From contig CAYRFV010000038.1 of NCBI GenBank assembly GCA_964423545.1, positions 1 through 28,745 on the forward strand: DNA of 28,745 nt, read 5' to 3'. Below, piece after piece: positions 7,114-15,361 of this stretch. Position 1 is the stretch's first letter; every line of letters begins with the position of its first letter. The stretch comes from JALOOE01 sp964423545 (GTDB lineage Bacteria > Chloroflexota > Anaerolineae > CG2-30-64-16). The notes beneath the pieces are model-generated. The model was not told where the DNA came from. It did no database searches and worked only from the letters and a program-made list of their open reading frames with translations. The position numbers and the translations under genes are program-made.

Positions 7114-9399
7114 CTAGAAGATCGGATCCATCATCAGCGCCGGATGTCCGCTGCCCTCCAGGTACGCCAGTAGGCCGTCCGTGTCGGTGCAGATCGTCTC
7201 ATCGGCGATCTTGTTGAGCAGTTCGGGGTCCCCTTCGCGCTCAGCCACGGCCTGGAACTCGGCGGCCATCGTCTGCTTGAGCACGCTGGACATCCAGACA
7301 ACCCGCTTGAAGCCGCCGTCCGAGGAGATGAACTTCGGGCTGGTCAGGTAGTACTTGCCCACGCCCATGACGCCCGGCGTTTGCAGGCCTCCGCCTGCCA
7401 TGCCGGCCAGCGTCGAGAAGGTCATGCCCGCCGGCGTCATGCTCGTATCCTCGCGGCTCACCACCATGACCCCATTGGCTTCGGGGATCAGCATGACGAT
7501 GCACTCGAAACAGCCGCACGCCGTCATCGGGCTGTTCATGATCGAGTACATCGCCACTTCTTCGACTTTGCCCTGCGACTTCTGCTGGGCAATGTCGTTC
7601 AGCCCCGAGTAGATGCCCTTCTCAGCATCGATCACGCGGCCCTTGCGCACCGGCTGGTTGGGGCCGGTGGGATTGATCTGGTAGGATGCCGCGCAGTCCA
7701 GGTAGTTGTACGCGCCGCACAACCCGAGCCGCTGCGGACTGACCAAGCACAGATGAGTCGGCGCAAACGATTGGCACAACGTGCAGGTATAGAACTCATC
7801 CACCGCCTCATCGGTCATGTCTTCCAGGCGGCGATTGCGATAGTCATAGGCATCGCGCGCCTTTTGCAGCCACTCGGCATGCAAAGTGGAATCGGTAAGG
7901 ATCTTGACCTGCACCTTGTCCACGATGGCGCCGAAATCGGCCATGAAACGGGCATGCAAGATGTCGCCAAAGTGCCGCAGGTTGAAGCCCTTCTCAGCCG
8001 CAGCCTTACTGATGCGGATCCAGGTGATGTCCCGCTGGCCGATGTGCTGGATGCCTGACGCGCCGTTGCAGAAGTAGTGAATCTGACGCTCAAGCACCGG
8101 CTCGAAGTCCTGCTGCATCTTGCGGCCTGCCACCTCAACAACGATCCCCAGATCCATCGCCTTGCCTTCAGGCAGGCCCTCGAAGCCCGGACCGATCACT
8201 TCGACCTTGCCATCCTCGACCTGATCCATATCCACCATGCGCAGATACTCAAATGCGCGGCTGTACTTACCGCCGAACTCGATGCGCATATCGGCCTTGC
8301 GCACCACTTCACCCTCGAACGCTGAGCCATAGGGCACCGGGATCGGCACTTCGGTCAGCTTGATTTTGACCCCACGCGTCTCGATGCACTTCTGAACCAG
8401 CTTCTCGGCGCGCTCCAGGTCATCCTTGCCCTCGATCTCATTGAACGGCATCGAGATCACGTGCTCATAGGTCGTGATGCCGGTGGGCAGAATCTGTGGG
8501 ATGCGCGTGTCAGCAATGACGGGGAAGCCGTAGTTGATCGCGCCCGCCGCGGCAGCGTACTTCAGGTCGTCCACCTCGCCCAAGGCCAGGACAAAGGCGA
8601 ACACACGCTGACGGTTGTAGATCAGGATGTCCTTCGCCTGGCCGCCCTTCATACCCCCAAAAGTCAGAGCCGAGCGAGTCGCAAAGCCGAGCGGATAGAT
8701 GGCGGACAGCGTGTCGAGGCCGAACGGCACGATATACGTGTCGTATCCCATCTCCACCCCTTCCTCCATAAGCTGATGGATCACGGAACGGCCGTTGACA
8801 TTGCCGCAGAGGAAGATCAGGATGTTGCGCTTCTGCAGCTCGCGCACGATCTTGACCGCAACCTCATTGCTCTTGGCGCAGCCGACGATGGCTGCAAAAC
8901 CGGGCATGCGGCCATCCACGAGCTGGATACCCCAGGCGCGCAACTGGATATCATCGATCGGCCCATTGAGACGGCCCCCGCCGTTAGCGCCATCGGCTGC
9001 GAACTCCGGGCTGGTGAAGCTGCCGCTCGCGGCATGAAAGCCGGGGAGAACACCCGGTTCCTCACCATAGATGAAGCGAATCGCCTCGATGATCTCGGCC
9101 GCCAGCAGAGTCGCTGAGCCGGAATCGAGCGTCTCACCGAGGTAGGGCGTCCAGCAATGAGCCGACGGGACGGGGTGGAGAAGGTCCCTGGCATGTTCCA
9201 GCACCGGCGACAACTCACCCAACTTGGTGATCTCGCGGCCGGTGTAGCCGAGGATGACCGGAAGGTAGTAAGCCGTATTCGGGAAGGCGACCGGCGTATC
9301 CGGCCCTTTCTCTCTCAAGGCCCTGTTGAGCAGCGCTTCGGCCTCTTGGACGATCAGGTTTGCGCCGCGAATGGCGCGAGTGGCGATGTATCGCGACAT
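7114..9399 (-). CDS. acsB: CO-methylating acetyl-CoA synthase, AcsB (CODH/ACS alpha subunit)
   Basis: A 761-residue protein from the ATG at 9397-9399, with GGAGG 7 nt upstream; 17 more in-frame codons upstream are excluded. This is the bacterial full-length form with the N-terminal domain that contacts CO dehydrogenase and receives CO through the tunnel. The A-cluster ligands are visible: CTLCQSFAPTHLCLVS with a following GLCGAY (around residues 535-560) for the [4Fe-4S] part, and the Cys-Gly-Cys of TACGCFECI (about residue 630) for the distal nickel. It joins CO, the methyl group from AcsCD and CoA into acetyl-CoA. The gene lies 102 nt downstream of cooS in the same direction. Identification is secure. 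Confidence 0.97.
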   Translation of the reverse strand: MSRYIATRAIRGANLIVQEAEALLNRALREKGPDTPVAFPNTAYYLPVILGYTGREITKLGELSPVLEHARDLLHPVPSAHCWTPYLGETLDSGSATLLAAEIIEAIRFIYGEEPGVLPGFHAASGSFTSPEFAADGANGGGRLNGPIDDIQLRAWGIQLVDGRMPGFAAIVGCAKSNEVAVKIVRELQKRNILIFLCGNVNGRSVIHQLMEEGVEMGYDTYIVPFGLDTLSAIYPLGFATRSALTFGGMKGGQAKDILIYNRQRVFAFVLALGEVDDLKYAAAAGAINYGFPVIADTRIPQILPTGITTYEHVISMPFNEIEGKDDLERAEKLVQKCIETRGVKIKLTEVPIPVPYGSAFEGEVVRKADMRIEFGGKYSRAFEYLRMVDMDQVEDGKVEVIGPGFEGLPEGKAMDLGIVVEVAGRKMQQDFEPVLERQIHYFCNGASGIQHIGQRDITWIRISKAAAEKGFNLRHFGDILHARFMADFGAIVDKVQVKILTDSTLHAEWLQKARDAYDYRNRRLEDMTDEAVDEFYTCTLCQSFAPTHLCLVSPQRLGLCGAYNYLDCAASYQINPTGPNQPVRKGRVIDAEKGIYSGLNDIAQQKSQGKVEEVAMYSIMNSPMTACGCFECIVMLIPEANGVMVVSREDTSMTPAGMTFSTLAGMAGGGLQTPGVMGVGKYYLTSPKFISSDGGFKRVVWMSSVLKQTMAAEFQAVAEREGDPELLNKIADETICTDTDGLLAYLEGSGHPALMMDPIF

Positions 9400-9501
9400 C
9401 GGTGTTCCTCCATCTTTGCCATAGAGACAACCGGCAAGGACGGCAGACAACGAAAACGACTGCTGGAACGCAGCAGGCCGTCCGTCATCTGCCTCGCGGC
9501 G

Positions 9502-11484
9502 TCATCCGTAAAGCTCCGCCATCTGCTTCTCGACCGGCAAAGCGACGAACGCGCTCATCTCTGCGTCGCCGGAAGCGCCGAAGCGCGCCGGGTCATAGGC
9601 GGGCAGCTTCAGGGCAGCACGCTTCTTGTCGATGTGCTCGATGGTGCGGCGCACCATCTCCGCAGGCTCAACGACGAATTCCAGCTTGCCGCCATATTTC
9701 TGCTCCCACTCCGTGGAGAGAATGTCGCTCACGGCGTCGGAGAACTCGACCGGATTGCGAACCCCCATAATGACGTAGGCGCCGGATCCCACACAGTAGG
9801 TGGCAATCGCCAGCGCCTTCTCGCTCATCCATTCAGGCGCCAGGCCCACGGCCGGGATATCGCTGATGTCGTCACCCAGGCCCCCTTCCGTGGCCATCTG
9901 GCTCAACACGGTCAGGATGCGGCTGTTGTCGACACACGAGCCCATATGCAACACCGGCGGGATGCCGATTGCCTCGCAGATCTCCCGGAGGCCGGGGCCG
10001 ACCCTGTCCAGGCCTGCCTGGCCGGTCAGATAGCCGTACTTGCCCGCAGCCAATGCGCCGCAGCCGGTGCTGACGACCAGGACGTCGTTCTTGAGCAGCT
10101 CGGTGATGACGTCCATGTGCGCCTTATCCTGCGTCAGGCCAGGATTGTTGCACCCCACGTCAGCAGCCACGCCGCGGATGCGACCCGTTGCGATGGCCTC
10201 ATTGAGCGGACGGAATGACTGCCGGTAGAAGCCACCCAGCATATAGTTGAGGTACTCGTGGCTGAAGCCCGGCACTACGGCCTGCGCCGCATCGACGGGA
10301 ATACGCGTCTCACCCCGGTTGGCATAGTTGTCGCAGGCGCGCTTCACGATCCCTCTGGCGATATCCAACGCGTGGTGCTCGTCGAACTCAATATGGGTCG
10401 CGCCGGTAATCTTCACCTTCGGGCTCGTGGTGATGATCTCGGTATGGAAGTGACTCGCTACGCTCGTGAGCGACTGCATGATGCACTGCACATCCACGAC
10501 CATCGCCTCGATGGCGCCGGTGAGGATCGCCAGCTCCTGATTCAGGAAGTTGCCGGCCGACGGAATCCCCTGGCGCATCATCACCTCGTTTGAGGTGCAA
10601 CAGATGCCGGCCAGATTGATGCCGTTAGCGCCTTTGCTCTTGGCATACTCGATGATATCAGGATCCATCACCGCAGTAACGATCATCTCGCTAAGGGTAG
10701 GCTCGTGGCCGTGGACGATGATGTTAACCTCGTCATCCTTGAGGCAGCCCAGGTTGACCTCACCCACCTTGGGGCTGGGAGTGCCGAACAAGATGTCGGA
10801 GATGTCAGTGGCCCACATCGAGCCGCCCCAACCGTCGGCCAGCGCGGTGCGCACGGAGCTCTGCAGGATGTGGCTCGCGTCCTGGTCGTCACCCATGTGG
10901 GTGCGATGCAAGATCTCGACGACCTCGCGGTCGATGCCGCGCGGCACCACGCCCTGCTCCTTCCAAATCGCCTGCCGTTTTGGCGGCGCCACCGAGACAT
11001 AGCTCAACTGGCCGCGCTGCTGGCCAAACTCGCTGATGGCCTTGTTGGCGACATCCAGGGCAATCTCCTGAACCGTGCGTCCCTTGGTCGAGATGCCGTG
11101 TTTGGCCGCAACACTGAGCAGCTTCGCCTCGTCGCGGACTTCATAACCCTGGGTTTCACCCAAGCCGACCGCCTGCAGCGTGAAAGCCAGGTCGCGTCCG
11201 TGGTCGGAGTGGGCGGAGGCGCCGGCCGCGATGGCGCGCGCCAGGTTGCGTGCAGCAACGGTCTCGATAGTTGCGCCACAGATGCCCACCTGGCCATCCT
11301 TGGTGAGGCGGCATGGCCCCATGTAGCAGTTCTTGCAGCACACGCCGGACTGGCCGTTGCCGATGGTGCAAGGTCTGAAGTCGGCCGCGCGGCTGAAAGA
11401 GGTCTGGATGCCCGCAGCGTTGGCATAATCCAGGATCCCGCAAGCCGCCGGATCGATGCTCGGAACGACGGATACTTTTGCCAT
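9502..11484 (-). CDS. acsA: Anaerobic Ni-Fe-S carbon monoxide dehydrogenase catalytic subunit (CooS/AcsA)
   Basis: A 660-residue protein, typical for CooS/AcsA. Cys39 and Cys49 would form the shared D-cluster; Cys50, 53, 58 and 69 (CKNCYMGPC...C) the B-cluster. C-cluster ligands are recognisable in order: the His of VHGHEP, the Cys of GICCTSNE, DVQCIMQ, VGCNNPG, TGCGALAAGKYG and GSCVDNSR. It interconverts CO2 and CO and feeds CO to AcsB. AGGAG stands 9 nt before the ATG. Because acsB follows directly, this is the CODH of the bifunctional CODH/ACS complex rather than a stand-alone respiratory CooS. No cooC nickel-insertion ATPase gene is seen in the window. Confidence 0.97.
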   Translation of the reverse strand: MAKVSVVPSIDPAACGILDYANAAGIQTSFSRAADFRPCTIGNGQSGVCCKNCYMGPCRLTKDGQVGICGATIETVAARNLARAIAAGASAHSDHGRDLAFTLQAVGLGETQGYEVRDEAKLLSVAAKHGISTKGRTVQEIALDVANKAISEFGQQRGQLSYVSVAPPKRQAIWKEQGVVPRGIDREVVEILHRTHMGDDQDASHILQSSVRTALADGWGGSMWATDISDILFGTPSPKVGEVNLGCLKDDEVNIIVHGHEPTLSEMIVTAVMDPDIIEYAKSKGANGINLAGICCTSNEVMMRQGIPSAGNFLNQELAILTGAIEAMVVDVQCIMQSLTSVASHFHTEIITTSPKVKITGATHIEFDEHHALDIARGIVKRACDNYANRGETRIPVDAAQAVVPGFSHEYLNYMLGGFYRQSFRPLNEAIATGRIRGVAADVGCNNPGLTQDKAHMDVITELLKNDVLVVSTGCGALAAGKYGYLTGQAGLDRVGPGLREICEAIGIPPVLHMGSCVDNSRILTVLSQMATEGGLGDDISDIPAVGLAPEWMSEKALAIATYCVGSGAYVIMGVRNPVEFSDAVSDILSTEWEQKYGGKLEFVVEPAEMVRRTIEHIDKKRAALKLPAYDPARFGASGDAEMSAFVALPVEKQMAELYG

Positions 11485-11588
11485 GAGTGGTTGCTCCTGT
11501 GTTGAGTGCTGGCGACGGACAACGCGGCATCAGAGGTGAAGGGCCAGAGCAGGTTGTGCCCTGCCCTCGCGCCCCGGCCCGAAGTCCG

Positions 11589-12239
11589 CTACCTCTTGGT
11601 CTTCAGATCCCGCTCATCGGTCTTCATCTGGCGCATGCCAAGACGGGTCCAGGCAGGATCGCGCTTGCCGTCAGCGACGGGAACCGTTTCAGCCACCACG
11701 CCGCTGCCATCAGTGGCGACGGCGTAACCTGCGTCATCCAGTGTGGCCATGATGACGCCAGGAGTGGTGAGGCTGGGATCGTAGTTCAGCGCAACCATGC
11801 GAAACGCCGAACTGGCAACGACATCCTGCACGCCAGGCACAGCGGTCAGGAGCGCCCGCACCTTGAGGACATGATGATCGGCCCACAGACCTGGGACGCT
11901 GAGCTGTAGTTTCTCCATAGTTGCTGACGTAGCTCCTTTGACGTGAATGGGCAACCGCGCCGCCTGGGGGTGCGCCGGTATGCCTGGGGCGGCCTGGGGA
12001 TGGCCGTTCGTTTGCACCAACTCGGCGATCTCGCGCCGATGCTCGATGTAGAGGGTGCAAAAATCGCAAGTGACATGGATCGGCGCGCAACAGCAGGGAG
12101 AACCGCTGCACTGCTCCCAACACGAGGCCGGGCTGGCATAGACCGCACACGCCGCGCAGTTGACCAACCAGCCATTCGGCATGGAGCCGCTACCGGCCTT
12201 CTCCGCAAGCTCCTGCCGTATCTGCCAACAGCTTCGCAC
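11589..12239 (-). CDS. Cys-rich protein with C-terminal HMA-like domain lacking CxxC; first gene of the CODH/ACS cluster
   Basis: I do not recognise a named family. The frame gives about 216 residues from a GTG at 12237-12239 (GGAG 6 nt upstream); an in-frame TTG 9 codons further up and the ATG at 12180-12182 are alternatives. Residues 1-61 hold ten cysteines: C4, CxxC at 28-31, C40, C44, a CCC triplet at 49-51 and CxxC at 58-61. A Pro/Ala linker follows, then from Met108 a ferredoxin-like HMA fold (MEKLQLSVPGLWADHHVLKV, LTAVPGVQDV, ATLDDAGYAV) whose metal-binding CxxC is replaced by WADHH. Codon use stays strongly GC3-biased through both halves, so both are coding. Position directly upstream of cooS suggests a role in metal (nickel or Fe-S) handling for CODH/ACS; that is inference. 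The HMA-like part could also be a separate 109-residue protein starting at 11918. Confidence 0.65.
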   Translation of the reverse strand: MRSCWQIRQELAEKAGSGSMPNGWLVNCAACAVYASPASCWEQCSGSPCCCAPIHVTCDFCTLYIEHRREIAELVQTNGHPQAAPGIPAHPQAARLPIHVKGATSATMEKLQLSVPGLWADHHVLKVRALLTAVPGVQDVVASSAFRMVALNYDPSLTTPGVIMATLDDAGYAVATDGSGVVAETVPVADGKRDPAWTRLGMRQMKTDERDLKTKR

Positions 12240-12272
12240 GAGACGCTCCGCCTGCGACAAAAGACCTGGTTC

Positions 12273-12289
12273 GCAGGTTCGTGACCTGC
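12273..12289 (-). repeat. Short inverted repeat in the cluster leader
   Basis: GCAGGT (12273-12278) and ACCTGC (12284-12289) face each other across 5 nt, between the leader terminator and the first gene. It may be an operator or part of an alternative leader fold; nothing more can be said from sequence. Confidence 0.3.
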
Positions 12290-12321
12290 TTTCTATCCTC
12301 GGCCTTTCGTCCTTCGTCCGG

Positions 12322-12365
12322 AAAAAAGACGCCTGCCCCTCGCGCGCAACGAGATGGGCAGGCGT
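12322..12365 (-). terminator. Strong intrinsic terminator or attenuator ahead of the CODH/ACS cluster
   Basis: A 10-bp perfect GC-rich stem (12329-12338 with 12356-12365) is followed on the minus strand by C then six T residues (12322-12327 read as A on the plus strand). It is a textbook rho-independent terminator for minus-strand transcripts. It is 140 nt past the lipoprotein stop codon and 83 nt before the first CODH-cluster gene, so it may end the lipoprotein transcript or act as an attenuator within the cluster leader. Confidence 0.85.
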
Positions 12366-12423
12366 TCGCCACCTGTTCGAGTCGCAGGCCAGCGTCAGCC
12401 TGCAGGAACCGTATTCTGAAGCC

Positions 12424-12466
12424 AGTATCTCAGAAAGCGTCGTGAAATGACTATGACGCAGGTCAT
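12424..12466 (-). promoter_or_regulatory. Possible CRP/FNR-type operator with -10 element
   Basis: The inverted repeat ATGAC-N4-GTCAT at 12453-12466 has the 5-4-5 geometry of CRP/FNR-family sites. On the minus strand a GATACT (12424-12429) could be a -10 box; the implied start near 12417 puts the operator centre about 42 bp upstream, the class II activator position. The -35 region (AGTCAT) is poor, as expected for an activator-dependent promoter. This is pattern inference only. Confidence 0.3.
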
Positions 12467-12504
12467 GTTCCCTCACAACCTGAGTGCATATCGACCGGGT
12501 TCAG

Positions 12505-13026
12505 TCAGGGAGCGATCGAAAGCTCCAGCGTCGCAGCGAAGGACGGCGCACTGGGACAATTCTGCGTCTTCGGGTCACACGGCGGCGCCTTCGCGGCGAA
12601 ACGAATCTCGGTCTCCCCCTTCTGCTGAGCGACCCAGATCCAGCCCTGGGTTGGCGGCTCTCCCAGCTTGATGCCGGGATCGAGACTGAGGAGTCTTGCG
12701 TCGAAATCCACATCCCATGCACTCGCGACCGGCGGTTGCACGTTGATGCGCTGGCCTACCTTGAGTGCAACGGGCCCGTTGGCCGGCAAGATCACCCGAA
12801 TCATGTCATCGCCTGGCTTGATCGGGTTCGTGGCAGGCGCCGGCGTGATCCGCGTGCTGGCAGGCAACGCCGTCGAGGCCGGGCCACCTGCCGGATCGCG
12901 TGCCGGGCCCCCTGCCGATCCGCCGCTTGACTGACCCGGCACACTCACGCAGCCGAGCAGCAGAAACAGCGCGGCGATCATACTGGCCATACGCCCCAGA
13001 GTCGATTCCCCGACTCGCATTCCCAT
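12505..13026 (-). CDS. Lipoprotein of unknown function, chagasin (I42 inhibitor)-like C-terminal domain
   Basis: A 173-residue lipoprotein from the ATG at 13024-13026, with GAGGAG 9 nt upstream; another in-frame ATG lies two codons on. The N-terminus is a type II signal peptide ending in the lipobox LLLGC, followed by a Gly/Ala/Pro/Ser linker. From about residue 75 a beta-rich domain reads MIRVILPANGPVALKVGQRI, then a central Trp, then TQGWIWVAQQKGETEIRF. The order 'long-strand, Gly-x-Trp, Gly-x-Thr-x-x-x-x-Phe' resembles chagasin-like cysteine protease inhibitors (family I42), but the resemblance is partial. Two Cys near the end (PPCDPKTQNCPS) might form a disulfide. It is probably exported and membrane-anchored. 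Confidence 0.65.
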   Translation of the reverse strand: MGMRVGESTLGRMASMIAALFLLLGCVSVPGQSSGGSAGGPARDPAGGPASTALPASTRITPAPATNPIKPGDDMIRVILPANGPVALKVGQRINVQPPVASAWDVDFDARLLSLDPGIKLGEPPTQGWIWVAQQKGETEIRFAAKAPPCDPKTQNCPSAPSFAATLELSIAP

Positions 13027-13138
13027 AGCATCTTGCTCCTCAAGAAGACCTGCGGCATATGGACGTCCCGTTCCCTGCCCCGGTTCCGAGGGTGACGCTG
13101 CGACTTTCCGTGACGCGGAGCCTGCCGCAACGCTTACG

Positions 13139-14898
13139 CTAACGACTGATGAGCGGCAGATACAGCTTCCTCGGCAGCCAGCCTGCGGTCGCAATCCAGG
13201 TGCTCCAACGTCCCGCGCCGGACGCAGCTGGCTTGGCGTACTCGTTGAACATCCAGAAGTAGTAGTTGCTGGTATCGCGTTCGACGCCGGAGTAGTCGCC
13301 CCAACGATTCCGGCTCCCGACGAAGTTGATATAGGAATCCTCGCCAGCCTTGACCAGCGCGCTGTCTAGCAGCCCCGGATCACCCTTCAGCTTGCCTGTG
13401 TAGCGCATCTGAACGTACTCAGAGGGACCGGAGCGGGAAAACACGACGGCGATGTTCTCGAAGTCGTCAATCGCCACCGAAGGGTAGTAGTAATATGTTG
13501 ATCCTGGCGAACCCCAGGTGGTCTGGAAGAGCAAATCGCCCGTGGTGGAGATCTCGATCAACCTGACGCACGACGTCCCCAGGCATTCGGTGGTCTGCGT
13601 CAGCCAGATATCGTTGGCGTAGGCTCGCGCCGAAAGGACGCGGTCATCGCCGGTATCGATACGCGTGGTCGTGCCCAGCTGTTCGGCGTCGGGCGGCGAA
13701 GTGAAGGTGTTCGTATTCACCGTGGCAACGCGCACGAAGCTGGGCGGCGTCCCAGGCCACGTGGTTCGGCCATCCACCCGGAAGAGAGTCAGCCGGTTGC
13801 CACTCGATGCGGACAGGTTGTTCTCCGCGCTGACCAGATAGATCGGGCTGCTGACGAGATAGCGATGCGCCGGCTGGACGGTGAAGGCAAGATCGCCGGA
13901 ATTGTGCGTCATCGACCAGAAATCCCAGTACCCGGAAGAGAGTGAACCGGAGTAAAGCTCGGACAGCTTGAACATCCGCACCTTCGAATACTGGAAGGGC
14001 CCGCCGCCAAGCGCGAACATGTTGGCCGAGACATAGAGATTCACACCATCTGTCGCAATGCCGGGATAGTCAGCCCAGTTGTTGGTGAGAGTGGTTCCAT
14101 CGAATCGCGCATCGGACTGATATGCATACCAGCTTCCGATAACCCCCTGCTGCCTTGAGACGATAATCAGATACGAAGAGAGGTTCGGCGTGACTGATTC
14201 GTTCTTGGCCAGCACGACGATGATCGCGCGCTTGTTGATGTAGTCATAGATGACCTTCGGGTCAAAGATGCTGGTGCCGGCCGGAAGGTTCAGACTGGCC
14301 AACCAGCTGCTGAAGGTGCTTGAAAACAGCACGACGCCGGGATTGCTCTTGCTGAAGATATAGAGACTGCTGTTGACAGCGGCCAGCACGCCGTCCGGCG
14401 CCACAGTGATGATCGGATCGGGCGGCCGCCAGCCCGTATACGGGATTGCTTCGTACGAGACGCCCAGGAAAGGGGGGGCCTGAGGCGAAGCGGGCGCGGC
14501 AGCCGATCCCGCATCGTCGGTGGCGTAGGCGCCTGTATGGCCGGCCGTTTGGATTCGCCGTGCAGCCTCTTTTGCCGCGCGATAGGCCGCCTCATCGATC
14601 TCCAGGCCCTGGGGCACATCCGATCCGAACTCATTCGGCGTCAGCGAGGCAGCCACCTCGGTCGTGTCGACCGACGCGCCGCTGGTCGCGAACGCACCGT
14701 GCGCGCTCGCCGCGGCGACAACGCCTTCGACCTGGGGAACAGCACTCTGTTGCTGTGCAACCACTTCCTCCTGCCACACGGGAGGAGTCGGCGGATCNNN
14801 NNNNNNNACTGTGCTCCAAGCGGGGCAGCGGCGAGCACAAGCGCCAACGTCGCAACCAGGAACGTCGCGCGTCGAACCAGGGATAGAAGCCCTGTCAT
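13139..14898 (-). CDS. Large secreted protein of unknown function with YLPLI-type C-terminus (split by scaffold gap)
   Basis: The gene starts at the ATG at 14896-14898 with a clear signal peptide (MTGLLSLVRRATFLVATLAL, then an AAAPLGAQ cleavage region), then hits the N-run at 14798-14807. After the gap 553 in-frame codons including the stop continue (PPTPPVWQEEVVAQQQ onward). About 580 residues in total; the missing length must be 2 modulo 3 for the frames to join. The body is rich in Tyr, Trp, Ser and Asn with repeated beta-strand-like segments (DGVNLYVSANMF, YPSVAIDDFENIAVVF, SYINFVGSRNRWGDYSGV), suggesting a beta-propeller-like extracellular domain. It ends KLYLPLISR, a tail seen on many secreted Chloroflexota proteins. 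Function unknown. Confidence 0.75.
14798..14807. other. Scaffold gap (10 N) within a coding sequence
   Basis: Ten N bases stand for sequence of unknown length. They lie just after the signal peptide of the secreted protein and cause an apparent frame change; the flanking frames require a true length of 2 modulo 3. Confidence 0.97.
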
Positions 14899-14915
14899 GA
14901 TCGAGGAACCTTTCT

Positions 14916-14930
14916 CTGACAGTGTGTCAG
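14916..14930. repeat. CTGACA-N3-TGTCAG palindrome upstream of the secreted-protein gene
   Basis: A perfect 6-bp inverted repeat with a 3-bp centre lies 18-32 bp upstream of the start at 14898. It could be an operator, or simply a small hairpin; no matching second copy was found nearby. Confidence 0.25.
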
Positions 14931-15032
14931 CGGTGTGGCAGATGAGCCAGCTAACGCCCGCGGCTGGACACCGGGCGATCCAGTGTGCTTCGATTCAGGC
15001 TGCCGAGGTGATTCCGTCCTGCCTGAGTCGCC

Positions 15033-15227
15033 TCAGGAGGGTTGAGTCTTGCGCCACTTGGCGTATTCACGCTCCAGTAGATCGGCGTGAACGCTCTCTT
15101 CATACTGGAACTGCTCCAGCAATCCCTTAAGCTTGGGATCGTTCGCTTGCGCTGCTGCGGCAGCGTATTTCGCCTTGGCGGCATACTCCTCAGCAATCAT
15201 TGCCTTGAAGAAATCGTCCCAGTTCAT
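15033..15227 (-). CDS. 64-residue half-ferritin / rubrerythrin-like two-helix protein
   Basis: A short protein from the ATG at 15225-15227 with an excellent AGGAGG 7 nt upstream. The whole chain is two amphipathic helices: MNWDDFFKAMIAEEYAAKAK and GLLEQFQYEESVHADLLERE. Glu in the first helix and an E-x-x-H (ESVH) in the second are the iron ligands of one half of a ferritin-like diiron site, and the A-x-x-A-x-x-DPKLKGLL spacing resembles rubrerythrins. A normal rubrerythrin has four helices and two such halves, so this would need to dimerise to make a diiron centre, as encapsulated-ferritin-type proteins do. There is no rubredoxin domain and no signal peptide. It is divergent from a small ferredoxin gene. 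Role in peroxide or iron handling is inference. Confidence 0.72.
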   Translation of the reverse strand: MNWDDFFKAMIAEEYAAKAKYAAAAAQANDPKLKGLLEQFQYEESVHADLLEREYAKWRKTQPS

Positions 15228-15259
15228 CGGTCGACCTCCTATCGCAGAGTAGTGCGGCG

Positions 15260-15289
15260 ATGATACACCAGGGCGTGGCGAAAGTCCAA
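15260..15289 (-). promoter_or_regulatory. Sigma70-like promoter for the half-ferritin gene
   Basis: On the minus strand TTGGAC (15284-15289) and TATCAT (15260-15265) are 18 bp apart. The implied transcript start is about 25 nt before the ATG, leaving just enough room for the AGGAGG ribosome site. Confidence 0.6.
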
Positions 15290-15309
15290 CCTCGCCGCCG
15301 TCGAGACGT

Positions 15310-15339
15310 TTGCACAAGTAGGCCGGTCTCCCCTATACT
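15310..15339 (+). promoter_or_regulatory. Sigma70-like promoter for the small ferredoxin gene
   Basis: TTGCAC (15310-15315) and TATACT (15334-15339) are 18 bp apart and lie 22 bp upstream of the ferredoxin ATG. Together with the opposite promoter at 15260-15289 this makes a compact divergent control region. Confidence 0.65.
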
Positions 15340-15361
15340 GCACCTGAGAAGGGACACCAGC

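Noticed and set aside
12240..12476. N-terminal extension of the Cys-rich gene up to an ATG at 12476
   Set aside because: It would read through the strong terminator hairpin at 12322-12365, and its residues look non-coding.
14641..14898. Apparent separate short secreted peptide
   Set aside because: It is the signal peptide of the gene continuing beyond the N-run; the frame change is a placeholder effect.
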